This document shows, piece by piece, positions 27,714 to 46,062 of a stretch of 64,000 nucleotides of DNA (its first letter is position 1; the number at the start of each line of letters is the position of its first letter). The notes under the pieces were generated by a model. The model saw nothing but the letters and a program-made list of their open reading frames with translations, did not search any database and was not told where the DNA came from. This stretch comes from Taeniopygia guttata (lineage: Eukaryota > Chordata > Aves > Passeriformes > Estrildidae): contig NC_133059.1 of NCBI RefSeq assembly GCF_048771995.1, positions 4,019,001 to 4,083,000 on the forward strand. The letters are read 5' to 3'. The translations under genes and the position numbers were made by a program.

Positions 27714-28640
27714 GGGGGGGCACGGGGGGAGTTCCCCCCCCCCGGCGCCCTCTCGGGACCCCTCTTCGGCAGCACCCACTGGAGCCCCCCCGGGATCTTC
27801 CTGGGTGGGGGGCGGCGGTGGGACCCCCCCGAGGTGGTTGCGGGGGCGCGGGGGGGGTCCAGGGAGCGCCAAAGCGCGCCCGGGTGGCCCCCCCGGACCC
27901 ACTTGGGCTCCCCCGTGGGTGCCACCAGGTGCCACCGGGAACCCGCCAGGTGAACCCCCCGCCCCGCCCTGGGGGCACCTGTATGCAAACCTTTCCCCCC
28001 AAAATCCCGCGTAGGGACCCCGACATACTCGGGCGCCGTCGCACGCGTGGGGACCGTGACAGGGGCGCCCCCGCGACGGGGGGGGGGGCCGGATACGGAA
28101 AGCTGTGGCTCCCCCCGCGCGTGTGCCCCCCACCTCGCCCCTCGAGATGCGCACTTGGGACTTGTGTGTGCGCCCCAAAATTTGTGTGCCCCCCCCCCAC
28201 CCCCGCCCCACGCGCGTGCCCGGCCCGCCCCCCCCGCGGTGCCTTCGGCCGGGCCGGGGGGGTCCCGCGCACGCCCCCGACATCTCTGCACAGATGACAC
28301 GAGACCCGCAGCCCCCTCCCCCCAAAAAACCCCCCCCACGTGGGGGAGGGTGGGGGGCAAAAGGGGGACCCCCCCGGATGCCTGGGGACCCCCCCGTGTG
28401 TCCCTCCCGTGGCCTCTGCCCCCCCCCAAACTCGACCCGGGGGTTCCTATCTGGCTGGTCTGGATAACCCTGGGGGGGCGCCCCCAGCCCCCCCATTTCC
28501 CTCCCAGCCCCATTCCCCCCCTCCCCCAAATTCCTCAGCTCCTCCCCATCTCCCCCCCCCAAAACGCCGCCCCCCCCACCAGCCGCCCCCCTCGGGCCCC
28601 CGCAGTGTTTAACACGAGTTTTTACATTAAAAACCTGTGG
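27714..28640 (+). other. LRFN1: LRFN1 3' UTR with polyadenylation signal
   Basis: GC-rich, non-coding. A 90-bp-shifted copy of the end of the coding exon (TTCGGCAGCACCCACTGG) lies at 27765-27782. ATTAAA at 28626-28631 is the likely polyadenylation signal. Confidence 0.6.
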
Positions 28641-28864
28641 CCCCCCCGGGGCAGAAACGCGAGTGTGAATGGGGGGGGTGGGAGCTCGGAGGGGCCGGGG
28701 GGGGGGTCAGGCTCACTTTGGGGCTGGGCTCTTACTGGGGGGATCCCCTCTGTCTTTTGCGGGGGGTTCCTGCCCGGGACAGGGGGTTTTATTTCCTGGG
28801 GGGCGTCCCAGCCCAGAACGAGCCCCCCCAGGCTCTCCCACCCCCAACATCCCACAATGTGGGC

Positions 28865-29035
28865 GGGTCGGGGCTATGCTAATGAGGCAACAATCCCCGC
28901 CCCCCTGTGGTTGACATGGTGACCGTCTCAGCGAGGCAAGGGCGGGATCATGAATATGCAATCAAGGGGCGGAGCACACCAGCAAAAGCCCCGGCTAATT
29001 ATGCCCTCATTTGCATACAGAGCACCTGGGCCCCA
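28865..29035. promoter_or_regulatory. Candidate distal element with octamer-like sites
   Basis: An AT-richer island in GC-rich DNA. It carries ATGCTAAT (28876-28883), ATGCAATC (28956-28963), a perfect octamer complement ATTTGCAT (29009-29016), TAATTA and an E-box CACCTG (about 29023). It lies between LRFN1 and SYCN, 600-780 bp upstream of the SYCN start codon. Function is inferred from motifs only. Confidence 0.35.
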
Positions 29036-29094
29036 GCCTGGCCTTGGGTCCTCCCTGCTTCCCAAGGCCGCAGCGAGGTTGGGGGGCCCGGGGG

Positions 29095-29560
29095 GGGTCA
29101 CCTGTGTCCCTTCCCATGAGGGCGGGCTGCAGACCCGGGGGGGTCACCTGTGTCCCTTCCCATGGGGGCGGGCTGCAGACCCGGGGGGGTCACCTGTGTC
29201 CCTTCCCATGGGGGGGGGCTGCAGACCCGGGAGGGGTCACCTGTGTCCCTTCCCATGGGGGAGGGCTGCAGACCCGGGACCCCCACACCTGTGTCCCTAT
29301 GGGGGGGGGGGCTGCAGACCCGGGACCCCCACACCTGTGTCCCCATGGGGGGGGCTGCAGACCCGGGACCCCCACACCTGTGTCCCCATGGTGGGGGGGG
29401 CTGCAGACCCGGGACCCCCACACCTGTGTCCCTTCCCATGGTGGGGGGGGCTGCAGACCCGGGACCCGCCCAGACCTGTGTCCCCATGGTGGGGGGGGGC
29501 TGCAGACCCGGGACCCCCACACCTGTGTCCCTTCCTGGGGCGCTGCCACACACCTGAGTC
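29095..29560 (+). repeat. Minisatellite carrying PTF1-like E-box/TC-box pairs upstream of SYCN
   Basis: About ten units of 43-55 bp: CACCTGTGTCCCTTCCCA, then a G-run and GCTGCAGACCCGGG. CACCTG begins at 29099, 29145, 29191, 29238, 29285, 29332, 29375, 29421 and 29520. TTCCCA follows 6 bases later in five of them (29111, 29157, 29203, 29250, 29433). The array ends about 90 bp before the SYCN start codon. Confidence 0.9.
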
Positions 29561-29599
29561 CCCTCCCAGGCGGCCCTGCCCGGTGGCCTTGGGCTGGGC

Positions 29600-29646
29600 T
29601 ATAACTGCGCGGCGAAGGCCCCGGCGCGGCCCGGGAGGTGACAGCC
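29600..29646 (+). promoter_or_regulatory. SYCN: SYCN core promoter
   Basis: A TATA-like CTATAACTG at 29600-29608 lies 39-47 bp upstream of the start codon, so the 5' UTR would be very short, as in many acinar secretory genes. Confidence 0.45.
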
Positions 29647-30054
29647 ATGGCGTCGGCGCTGCTGGTGCTGCTGGTGGCCGCGGTGGCCGCGCTGGGCCGG
29701 GGGGTGCAGGCCCAATGCCCCACGGCGGCGGACCTGCGCCCCGACAACGGCACGCAGCTGTGCGCGCTGCTCTACGCTGACAACAGCCCCTACTACGACC
29801 AGTGCTGCGCCGGCGACGCGCTGGAGGTGCTGCCGGGCAGCGACATGCCCTACATGCCCCGTGGGTGGTCCGCCCACGCCTCCTCCCTCGTGGTGGGCAC
29901 CAGGTGCGAGCTCACCGTGTGGTCGCGCCGGGCCAAGGGCGGCAACTCGCAGCACTTCGGCGCGGGCGCGGTGCCGCGGCTGCAGGAGGTGCGCCGGGGG
30001 CTCTTCGGGGACTGGAACAACGCCATCCGGGCCCTCTACTGCACCTGCAAGTGA
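29647..30054 (+). CDS. SYCN: Syncollin (single coding exon, 135 aa)
   Basis: Secretory protein of pancreatic zymogen granules, associated with the inner face of the granule membrane. The ATG at 29647 gives a signal peptide (about residues 1-22, LLVLLVAAVAAL core) and a 113-residue mature chain. Matches to mammalian syncollin include TAADLRPDNGTQLCALLY, SSLVVGTRCELTVWSR, PRLQEVRRGLFGDWNNAI and the end ALYCTCK. Length is 135 against 134 aa in human and the cysteine pattern is kept. A GTG nine bases upstream is in frame but the ATG fits the signal peptide. Neighbour of LRFN1 as in mammals. Confidence 0.95.
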   Translation: MASALLVLLVAAVAALGRGVQAQCPTAADLRPDNGTQLCALLYADNSPYYDQCCAGDALEVLPGSDMPYMPRGWSAHASSLVVGTRCELTVWSRRAKGGNSQHFGAGAVPRLQEVRRGLFGDWNNAIRALYCTCK

Positions 30055-30104
30055 GCGGCAGCGCGGGGCGGCGCGGCGGCGGGAGCGGGGCTGAGGGCGG
30101 GCAG

Positions 30105-30690
30105 CGGGATGTGCCGCGAGGCAACGCGGGGCAACGTGAGCCAGTGTGGGCCGGCACGGGTCAACGCGAGCCAGCACGGGTCAACGTGAGCCGGCACGGC
30201 TCAAGGTGAGCTGGCGCGGGTCAATGCGAGCCGGTGCGGGTCAACGTGAGCCAGCGCGGGTCAACGCCACCCAGCACGGGTCAACGTGAGCCAGCACGGG
30301 TCAACGTGAGCCAGCGCAGGTCAACATGAGCCAGCGTGGGTCAAGGTGAGCCGGCACGGGTCAGCGCGAGCCAGCGCGGGTCAAGGTGAGCCAGCGCAGG
30401 TCAAGGTGAGCTGGCGCGGGTCAACGCAAGCCGGCGCAGGTCAACGTGAACCAGCACGGGTCAACGCGAGCCAGCACGCGTCGCTGTGCATCATCGCGGG
30501 CCAAGAGCAGCCAGCGTGGCTCACCTGACCCAACGTGGGCCGAACCAACCCCGAGCTGGCTGCGAGGTGCCGACGTGAGCCAAGCTGAGCCGCCACAAGC
30601 CAGCGCGGGCCAAGCCAAGCCAACGCGCAGCAGCACTGGCCAAGATTCACCATCGGGGCCAAGCCAAGCCGAGCCGAGCCAACGTGAGCC
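30105..30690 (+). repeat. 20-bp minisatellite in the SYCN 3' UTR
   Basis: About 20 clear units of GTCAACGTGAGCCAGCACGG to 30500, then decaying copies to 30690. It lies between the SYCN stop codon and its polyadenylation signal, so it should be transcribed. Confidence 0.85.
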
Positions 30691-30743
30691 CAAGACCCCG
30701 CATGTGCCGTGGGCCACCGCAGCCCCCCGCCCCCTGTGCAGCC

Positions 30744-30790
30744 AATAAAGCCCTGAGGCAGCATCAGCTCCTGCCTGGGGGTCCTTTATT
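30744..30790. terminator. Facing polyadenylation signals of SYCN (+) and PAK4 (-)
   Basis: SYCN AATAAA at 30744-30749 and minus-strand AATAAA for PAK4 at 30790-30785, only 35 bp apart. Cleavage 10-30 nt downstream of each would make the two transcripts meet or overlap. Confidence 0.7.
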
Positions 30791-30799
30791 GGGGGGGTC

Positions 30800-31456
30800 C
30801 CCGTGCCCCCCGCCCCCCAAAGAACCACACAGCACACGGGGGGTCCAAAAGGACACGTGTAATTTGCGGGGGACCCCGTGTCCCCCCGAGGCCCCCCCAT
30901 CCCACGCGGTACAAAACCCGACCATATAAATATCGCTTTGTTAAAAAACAAAACACCCCCGGGGGAGGCAGGGGGGAGTTCCGGGGGGAAGGAACCAACA
31001 ACAACAAAAAGAAAAAAAAACCCCAAAATCAACAAAAACAGGCGAGGGAGGCCCAGGGGGGGACGCACCCCGAATCAGTAGTGTGGTGTGGTGGGGAGAG
31101 GTGGGGCTGTAGTTTTGGGGACCCCCTCGCATGGAGATCTAGGGGGGGGCAGACCCCAGTGCCCGAAGGGGGTAGAAAACAGAGGGCTGAAAAAAAAACA
31201 AAAAAAGGGGGAAATGCCCCAAATGGGTCCCAAAGGCAGCAGGGACCAGGATGAGCTCGTGCATCCCCAAATCTCTGGGATGACAGCCACCCCCCCTTTC
31301 CCCCCCAAAATCTCTGCTGTGGGCTCCCCAGCTCAGTAGTACAGGTCGGGGGGCCGGTGTCCCTCAGGAACATCCCAGTCCCGCTCCAGTTTGGGGGTGC
31401 TGCTGAGGAGGAGGAGCAGGAGGGGGCCGGGGGTCTCCCCCGGGGCAGGGGGGCTC
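30800..31456 (-). other. PAK4: PAK4 3' UTR
   Basis: Non-coding sequence between the PAK4 stop codon and its polyadenylation signal, with A-rich stretches on the plus strand near 30945 and 31000-31040. No other gene is seen. Confidence 0.6.
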
Positions 31457-35507
<4,051 letters not shown>

Positions 35508-35523
35508 GGCCCGGGACGCGCTC

Positions 35524-38500
35524 CTGGAAACGGGATTGGGGCCCAGAACCCCGGGGTTAGGGGGAGAGAAGCGGGGGCTGGCACCAGGAATGGCAACAGC
35601 CCCCGAAATCCAGCCCTGGCAACGGGAGCCGCCCCTGGAATCCGGGGTCACAACGGGGAATGTCCCCGGGAACGGGATTGGCGCCCAAATCCTGCCGTGG
35701 GAACGGAATGGAAACGTTGTTGGGATGAAACGCCTTGGGATGGATGGGATCAGACACGAAAATCCCACTGTTGGAATGGTTTTTATCCACTCCCCTCCAA
35801 CATCTCCCACTTTTATCCAGTTACTCCCCATTTTTCCCCCAAGTCCAAGCTTGGAAACACCAGGGGCACCAGAAATTCCCACCGGGAAATGGGAGTAATC
35901 CATTAACCCAACCAGAACCACCCAAAAAGCCACAAAAAAATCTGCTTTTCCTGGGATCCCAGCGCCAGGATCAGTGCTCTGGGGCAGGATCCGAGAGTTT
36001 GGCTGATTTCCATATTTTTCTGCCGTTTCCAGGCCAAGAACAAACTGAGCTGGGAAGGTTTTGGTAACGTGATCCCAGTGGGGGCATGAATCCCTCTGGG
36101 AATGGCCCCAAAATCCCATGGATCTCAGGTGGGTCCATTTTCCCCACTTTCACTGCTTTTCTCAGTGGCAATTTCCCCATTTCCTCCTACTTTTCTTCAG
36201 CTCCTCGGCTCAATCCCATTTTCCAGACTCCAGAATCCCACTGCTTCCAAGGTTTTCTCACTGTTTTTCCCAATCTTTGTGGTTTTCTCCTTTAATCAAT
36301 GATCCATCATGAAGCTTTTCTCCTCTTCCACTCCGACTCCAGCCAAAAACGGTCGGAATTCTGTATATTTTCCATTTTCCCTGCTCATCCCTCCTTCCAC
36401 CTCCCTAGGACGCTGCTGGGATCCTCTCCGGATTGCAAAATCCCACTTCCGGATGGAAAATTCTCCTGGTTTGGGGAAATCGACACTGAATTTTGAGTGG
36501 AGGATTAAATTCTGCTGCATTTGGGCTTTTCCCATTGCGAGTTCCATGGGAAATATCCGAGGATGGTCCAGGTCAGCCAGGATGTCAGGGAGGTGCAGGA
36601 TCTGGTGCGTCTGGACACCAAATCCACAGGATTTCACCCCAAAACCCCTCTCGTTTTCAGATGGTTGGGGGAAAAACCAGCAGCACTTGGCAGAGGCAGA
36701 GACGTCCAGAAGAATTCCAGAGGGATTGATGAGGGCCAGGAGGGGTGAACTTATTCCTCAGCCCTTCCCAGGTCGCATTCCTGGGATCCCAGCGGGGTTT
36801 AATTAGTTACCAATTAACAAGGAACTGAATACACACTGGGCGGAATAATCTCATGTTTTTCCTAAAATTCCCAACAAAATCCCACAAATTCCCTCCAATC
36901 AATGACATTTAGGCTGTGTCCTGGTGGGAATCATGCTGGCAGCTTTGAGATGAAAAAGAAAGGGAAAAGTAAATGGAAAAAAATGGGCACAGAGGCACTT
37001 CACGCCTCTCCATAAAGCCCAAATCCAGGAAAATCAGATGTTACTGGGCAGGAGAGCGTCCAGGACGGGACTGAAATGGGATTTTCAGCAAACTTCAGGA
37101 TTTTTACACTGGAGCTGGTTGAATTTCAGGAAAACAAATGCCCAGCGTGGCACCACAGCATTCCAGACACAGAGTTTGGCTTCATCCCGCTTCCCAAATT
37201 CCAGTATTTCCATTTTTCCTCCCCTGTATGGAGCTGGTCCATCCATCCCATCTCTCCTCTTTTTGCCCCAAACTGCTCCATTTTCCCCCAGGATGAGCTG
37301 GGCTTGGAGCCTTCCCTTTGGGAAAATTCCACCAGAAGAAAAACTTACCTCGTATTCCCACCGCTTATTCCTGGATTTTTTTTTTTTTCTCCTCTAAAGT
37401 TCCCTGAATCCCAAACTCATGCTGGGCTTGATGCTTTTGGGAAGAAGAGAGAAGAGCCAAAGTCTCTGTTGGAAAATCCCTGAGCCGGATTTCTCCTCTT
37501 GGGGAATTATTTTCCTGCTGTCAGCCAGAACAGGAAGAGACTCCAAACCCTCCAAATCCACATCTTCCATGAAAAATTTCCAAACTTCCACCTCCGGGCC
37601 CCCCCACCCCGGCGGGAATTCGGGATCCTCGGGAAAGCAGAAACAGGGACAGAGCAAAGCGTCCCAAAAACTCCCGGAATTCCGTCGGAATGGGTGAAAG
37701 CGCGTTTTCCTGATCCGCAAGGGCGATCCCGATGATCCCTGGAGCTCCAGAATCCCAGATCCTGCTGGGAGCAGGTCGGGGCTGCTCCGAGGGGTTGTTT
37801 TCCTTAAAAAAAAAAAAATAAACCGGAGCGGGAAGCGGCGCCGGGCGGTCCCGAACGGTATTCCAGGTGGGAATCCCGGGATTCGAGCCCCTGGGTTGGA
37901 ATGCCGGGATAACCCGCAAAGGGGTCACGATCCCGGGAAAGCGAGGCCGGCCGGGAAAGGCGAGTTGGACTGGCCCAGCTGGATCTGCCGGAGGAGGAGG
38001 AGGAAGAGGAGGAGGAGGAGGAGGAGGAAGAGGAGGAGAAGTGTCGGCTTTTGCTCAGAGGAATCCCGGAATTCCAGGAATCTGGCGACCCACAAGGAAC
38101 CTCCAAAGCTCAGGCGAACAGGAAAAAATCCGGGAAGGGACCCGGGAGATGCGAACTCCTGGGAAAAGGGAACGGAGCGCTCAAAGCTTCCGTGACCACC
38201 GGGAAAACCAGGATGGGAGGGAAGGGGGAGAGCAGGGAAAGGAGGAAGGAGTGGGAAAAGGAGAAGCAGGGAAGGAGAGAAGAAGGGGGAAAGTGTAAAA
38301 GAAAGAGGAAAAAGAGGAATTCTGGCGGAATTCAGCTCTTTTCCTGCAGCAGGAAGTTTCCCCGGAGCTGGAAGTGCAGGGAGAGGGAGGGAGGAACGTC
38401 GGGAATCTCCGGCTCGGGGGCAAAGGAAGGGCCAATTAACAACGATCCAATTAATCAGTAACGATCCCGTCCATCCATAATGATCCAGGTCACCAAAATC

Positions 38501-39364
38501 CAGGAAAATCCCTCCTGGGGCTGGTTCGGGAGCACCTCCAGAAAACCCAGACATTCCTCCCAGGGCTCCAGGGAACCCAGGGTTTATCCCACGGGAAACG
38601 AACAAATTAAAAGATTAATTAAAGCCACGGGCAGGAATATCCTTGGAATTTCCTCCTGGAAACTCCGGAGAAATTCCTGCTTGTCCTGCAGCTGTTAATG
38701 AGATGTTGGTGTCCAAATTCCCATCTTTTAGCCCCAAACCCAGCAGGGAATGGCGGGACGGGGAAGTTTTTGGCCATTTCCAAACGATTGTTGGATCTTT
38801 TCCACATCTGGATACTTCCCATAAACCAAGTTTCCACTTATTTCCAAGCCGACCGCTGGTCAATCCCTCTATCTCACCATTGCTTATTTGAAAATTCACT
38901 AAATTACAGGGAAAATGCAACGAAAGCACAAATCCAGAGGCTTGTTTGGATTTTTTTTCTCCTTTTCAGTTGAGGAATGCTGACAGTAACACCACAAAAA
39001 AACAGTGGGGATGGCAATTCCCTTCCCACTGGGCCAAAATTGGGGGAAACGCTGTTTTTGGGGGAGTTAGGGCATTTCATTTTAGGGGAAACACTGTTTT
39101 TGAGGAGTTTTAGGCCGTTTAATTTTAGGAGACACACTGTTTTTGGGGAGTTAGGGCATTTCATTTTAGGGGAAATGCTGTTTTTGAGGAGTTAGGGCAT
39201 TTCTGAGGAATTCCAGTGCCCCTCTGCCTTGGAGTTCCTGATCCAAATCCACAGGAAAAAAATCCATCGCAGGGCTCTGGGGCTGGCTAGGAGCGTAGGG
39301 AGAAGACCCCCAGATCCCCGTGGGATAAGAAATTCGGGGAATTAATTCTGGATTCTCTTCCTAC
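35524..39364 (-). other. PAK4 5' intron, largely unique
   Basis: 3.8 kb of moderate GC without the minisatellites that fill other introns. Notable items are GGA-rich simple repeats at 37990-38040, short poly-T and poly-A tracts at about 37375 and 37805, and a repeat at 39045-39212. No coding gene is recognised in it. Confidence 0.5.
39045..39212. repeat. About 46-bp tandem repeat, 3.5 copies
   Basis: GTTTTTGAGGAGTTAGGGCA with CATTTCATTTTAGGGGAAA recurs from 39045 to 39205. Confidence 0.8.
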
Positions 39365-39735
39365 CTTCCGCGAAGGGAAAACTGTCCTGCCTCAGCTCCG
39401 CGTTCCAGGTGCTCCGGGAAAAGCGCTGCACGGGAAGAACGGGATTCCCTCAGGAGCAGCCCGGACCTCCCCTTTTGGGGTGTTTTTGGGGCGGGGGGCG
39501 GCTGGATCCATATCCCGATGCTCCCCAGGAATTCCAGGCTTTCCCAGCGCTGCTGCTGCCGCCCCTCCAGGGATCTGGGCAGCCTCCAACTGCCCCCAAG
39601 CCCACCCCCAGCCACCCTTTTCCATCACCAAGTGACTCCTTGGCCCTGGGGGGGTCTCCAGAGCCCGGATCCCCCCGGAATTCCCGAATCCCTCCCGAGC
39701 CCCCTCAGGCCTCACTCGACCGCCGCCGCCATGTT
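39365..39735 (-). promoter_or_regulatory. PAK4: Probable PAK4 promoter and non-coding first exon
   Basis: Minus-strand CGGAAG followed by GTAGGA gives a donor with the exon ending at 39365. Near 39720-39735 the minus strand reads ATGGCGGCGGCGG, a YY1-type motif common just after start sites. The exon extent is inferred. Confidence 0.4.
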
Positions 39736-39959
39736 GGGATCCAGCCACATCCGGGTCCTCCCACGCCCGCGTCTCCGCGGCGACAGGCCGCGCCCACGAG
39801 TGGCGGGGACACGGGTGGGAGCGGCGTGGCTAGCCAAATATGGGCAAGGAGAGGCGGGTAAGGAGCCATATATGCGCAAAGAGGCGCGGCCTGGGGCGGG
39901 GAGAAGCTGAATTCGGGCGTGGAAGCGGCTTTGGGCGGGGTTTTGCGGAGGAGGGGCGC

Positions 39960-40196
39960 GGCACAACGCGGAAGTTGCTGCTCAGAGGGCGGGTCTCCAG
40001 CGACCAGGGCGGCATTAACCAATCACCGCACGAATCGCGGCGACTGGCATCTCCGCTGCCCAATCGCAGCGCGGTGCGCTCGGATCTGGGTAAGATGGCG
40101 GCGCCCTGAGGGGAACGTGCGGGCTCCGGTTCCGCCGCTCCCCGGTGCCCTCCCCAGACCGCTCTGACCGTGTCTTCTCCCCTCACAGCCTCGCAG
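39960..40196 (+). promoter_or_regulatory. MRPS12: MRPS12 promoter and 5' UTR intron
   Basis: CCAAT boxes at about 40018 and 40059 and an ETS core GCGGAAG at about 39967. A perfect YY1 motif AAGATGGCGGC (40092-40102) starts at a splice donor (CTGG followed by GTAAGA, exon end 40089). CCCCTCACAG at about 40188 is the acceptor. The promoter is head to head with PAK4. Confidence 0.65.
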
Positions 40197-40708
40197 ATGT
40201 CGCTCCGCGCCGCGCTTCGGGCCGCTGCCTCGCTGGCGCGCTGCAGTGCGTAAATGCCCCTTTCTCCCGCAAAACCCGCCGCCCCCCCCAGCACCCCCTG
40301 AGCCCTCTCCGTGTCCCCTCCGCAGCTCCGGGGCTGCTCCTCCCGCCGCCGCCGCCCCGTCCTCCTTCGGCCGGCATGGCCACGCTGAACCAGATGCACC
40401 GGCAGGGCCGCCCCGCGCCCCCTCCCCGCAAAGCGGGGCCCACGCTGGGCCGGCCGCAGATCAAGGGCGTGGTGCTGAAGAACCTGATCCGAAAGCCCAA
40501 GAAACCCAACTCGGCCAACCGCCGGTGCGTGCGGGTGCGGCTCAGCACCGGCCGTGAGGTGATCGCCTTCGTGCCCGGCGAGGGCCACAACCTGCAGGAG
40601 CACCACATGGTGCTGGTGCAGGGCGGGCGCACCCAGGACCTGCCCGGCGTCAAACTCACCGTGGTGCGCGGAAAGTTTGACTGCGCACACGTGCAGGCCA
40701 AGAAATGA
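40197..40708 (+). CDS. MRPS12: Mitochondrial small-subunit ribosomal protein S12, uS12m (2 coding exons, 143 aa)
   Basis: Mitochondrial ribosome decoding-centre protein. Coding exons are 40197-40245 and 40326-40708. The donor CTGCA followed by GTGCGT is the only one that keeps frame. The first exon and start of the second give a short Ala/Arg/Pro-rich targeting peptide (about residues 1-33). The conserved chain then begins [11 protein letters not shown], with [48 protein letters not shown] and the end DCAHVQAKK. Human is 138 aa. ATTAAA at 40877-40882 is the likely polyadenylation signal. Confidence 0.95.
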
Positions 40709-40914
40709 ACGGGGACCGCGGCCTGGGGGTCCCGGGAATGCGCCCGGCCTGGGATGAGGCTCCCCAGGACCCTCAGGGGGAGCCTCAGGTGGGGTGACCC
40801 CAAAACCTCCCCAGAATCACCCAAAAGCCAGCCCAAACTCAGGGTCACCCACGCGCTGGCCCTGGGGTTTTTATGGATTAAAATTTGGTGGTGATGTGGG
40901 TTGTGGTGTGGAGT

Positions 40915-41065
40915 CCTGGTGGGGGTACCGGGAAGGGTCATGGTGGAACTGGGAAGGGTCGTGGTGGAACTGGGTAGGGTCGTGGTGGAACTGGGAGGGT
41001 TGTGGTGGAACTGGGAGGGTTGTGGTGGAACTGGGAGGGTTGTGGGGGTACTGGAGGCACTCGGA
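40915..41065. repeat. About 21-bp minisatellite between MRPS12 and SARS2
   Basis: Seven units of GAACTGGGAAGGGTCGTGGT or a shorter form GAACTGGGAGGGTTGTGGTG. Confidence 0.85.
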
Positions 41066-41149
41066 AGGGGCCTTTGGGCAGTGGAAGGAGGCCAGGGGCA
41101 ATGGGAATAACCTGGAGAGGGATCTGGGGACTTGGGGGGAGGAGTTCAG

Positions 41150-41361
41150 GGCACCGGGGGGGTCACCGGGGTCACCGGGGTGTCACGGCGGGGGTCACTG
41201 GGGTGCCACTGGTGCCACGGGGGGATCACCGGGGGGTCACCGGGGGGGTCACCGGGGTCACCAAACCCGCAGCGCTGCGGGACGGAGGCCGGGGCGGGAG
41301 GGGGCGTGGCCAAAGCTGCGGCCTCGCCCCCGCCTCCTCCTGCACGTCACCGGTACCCAAG
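41150..41361 (+). promoter_or_regulatory. SARS2: SARS2 promoter region
   Basis: A GGGGTCACCG repeat (41155-41265) followed by a CpG-rich segment. A YY1-type AAGATGGCGGC at 41360-41370 contains the SARS2 start codon. No minus-strand gene shares this promoter. Confidence 0.5.
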
Positions 41362-45641
<4,280 letters not shown>

Positions 45642-45924
45642 AGGGAGGGGTCCCCGTGGAGGAGACGGACGTAGCCGGGACGTCGCGGGATGGACGCAGG
45701 ACGTGTGGGACACCGGACACGCGGTGACAAATCCCGGGAATAAAACCTGGAAATCCTCCTTGGAACAGGTGTGGCCTCTGCTGCAGGGGTGCTCTGGGGA
45801 CATGCAGGTGTCCCCCATTGTCACACCTGTCTGCTGCGCTCACACAGGTGTCCCCTCCATTGTCACACTGTCTCCTTCCCTCCAGTGCCACAGGTGTGTC
45901 CTTTGCTCCGAGCGCAGCCTCTGA

Positions 45925-45930
45925 TTTATT
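45925..45930 (-). terminator. NFKBIB: NFKBIB polyadenylation signal
   Basis: Minus-strand AATAAA 133-138 nt past the NFKBIB stop codon. It faces the SARS2 signal at 45739-45744; the two 3' ends stay about 180 bp apart, so no overlap is needed. Confidence 0.7.
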
Positions 45931-46062
45931 TCCCACCGCTCTCCGCAACCCTTGGGGCTCCCTGGGGATTTTGGGGGGTGGGGGCACATCCTCAGGGGGT
46001 CCCCCCAGCTGGGCAGGGGTGGGGGCACCTCCAAGTCCATCCGGGGGGTTCTGGGGGTCCCC

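Noticed and set aside
29638-29646. GTG start nine bases upstream of the SYCN ATG
   Set aside because: The ATG at 29647 gives a normal signal peptide. Non-ATG initiation is unnecessary.
40197-40253. MRPS12 exon 1 ending at the stronger-looking donor GTGC/GTAAAT
   Set aside because: That donor puts the second exon out of frame. The GTGCGT donor four bases earlier keeps the conserved frame.
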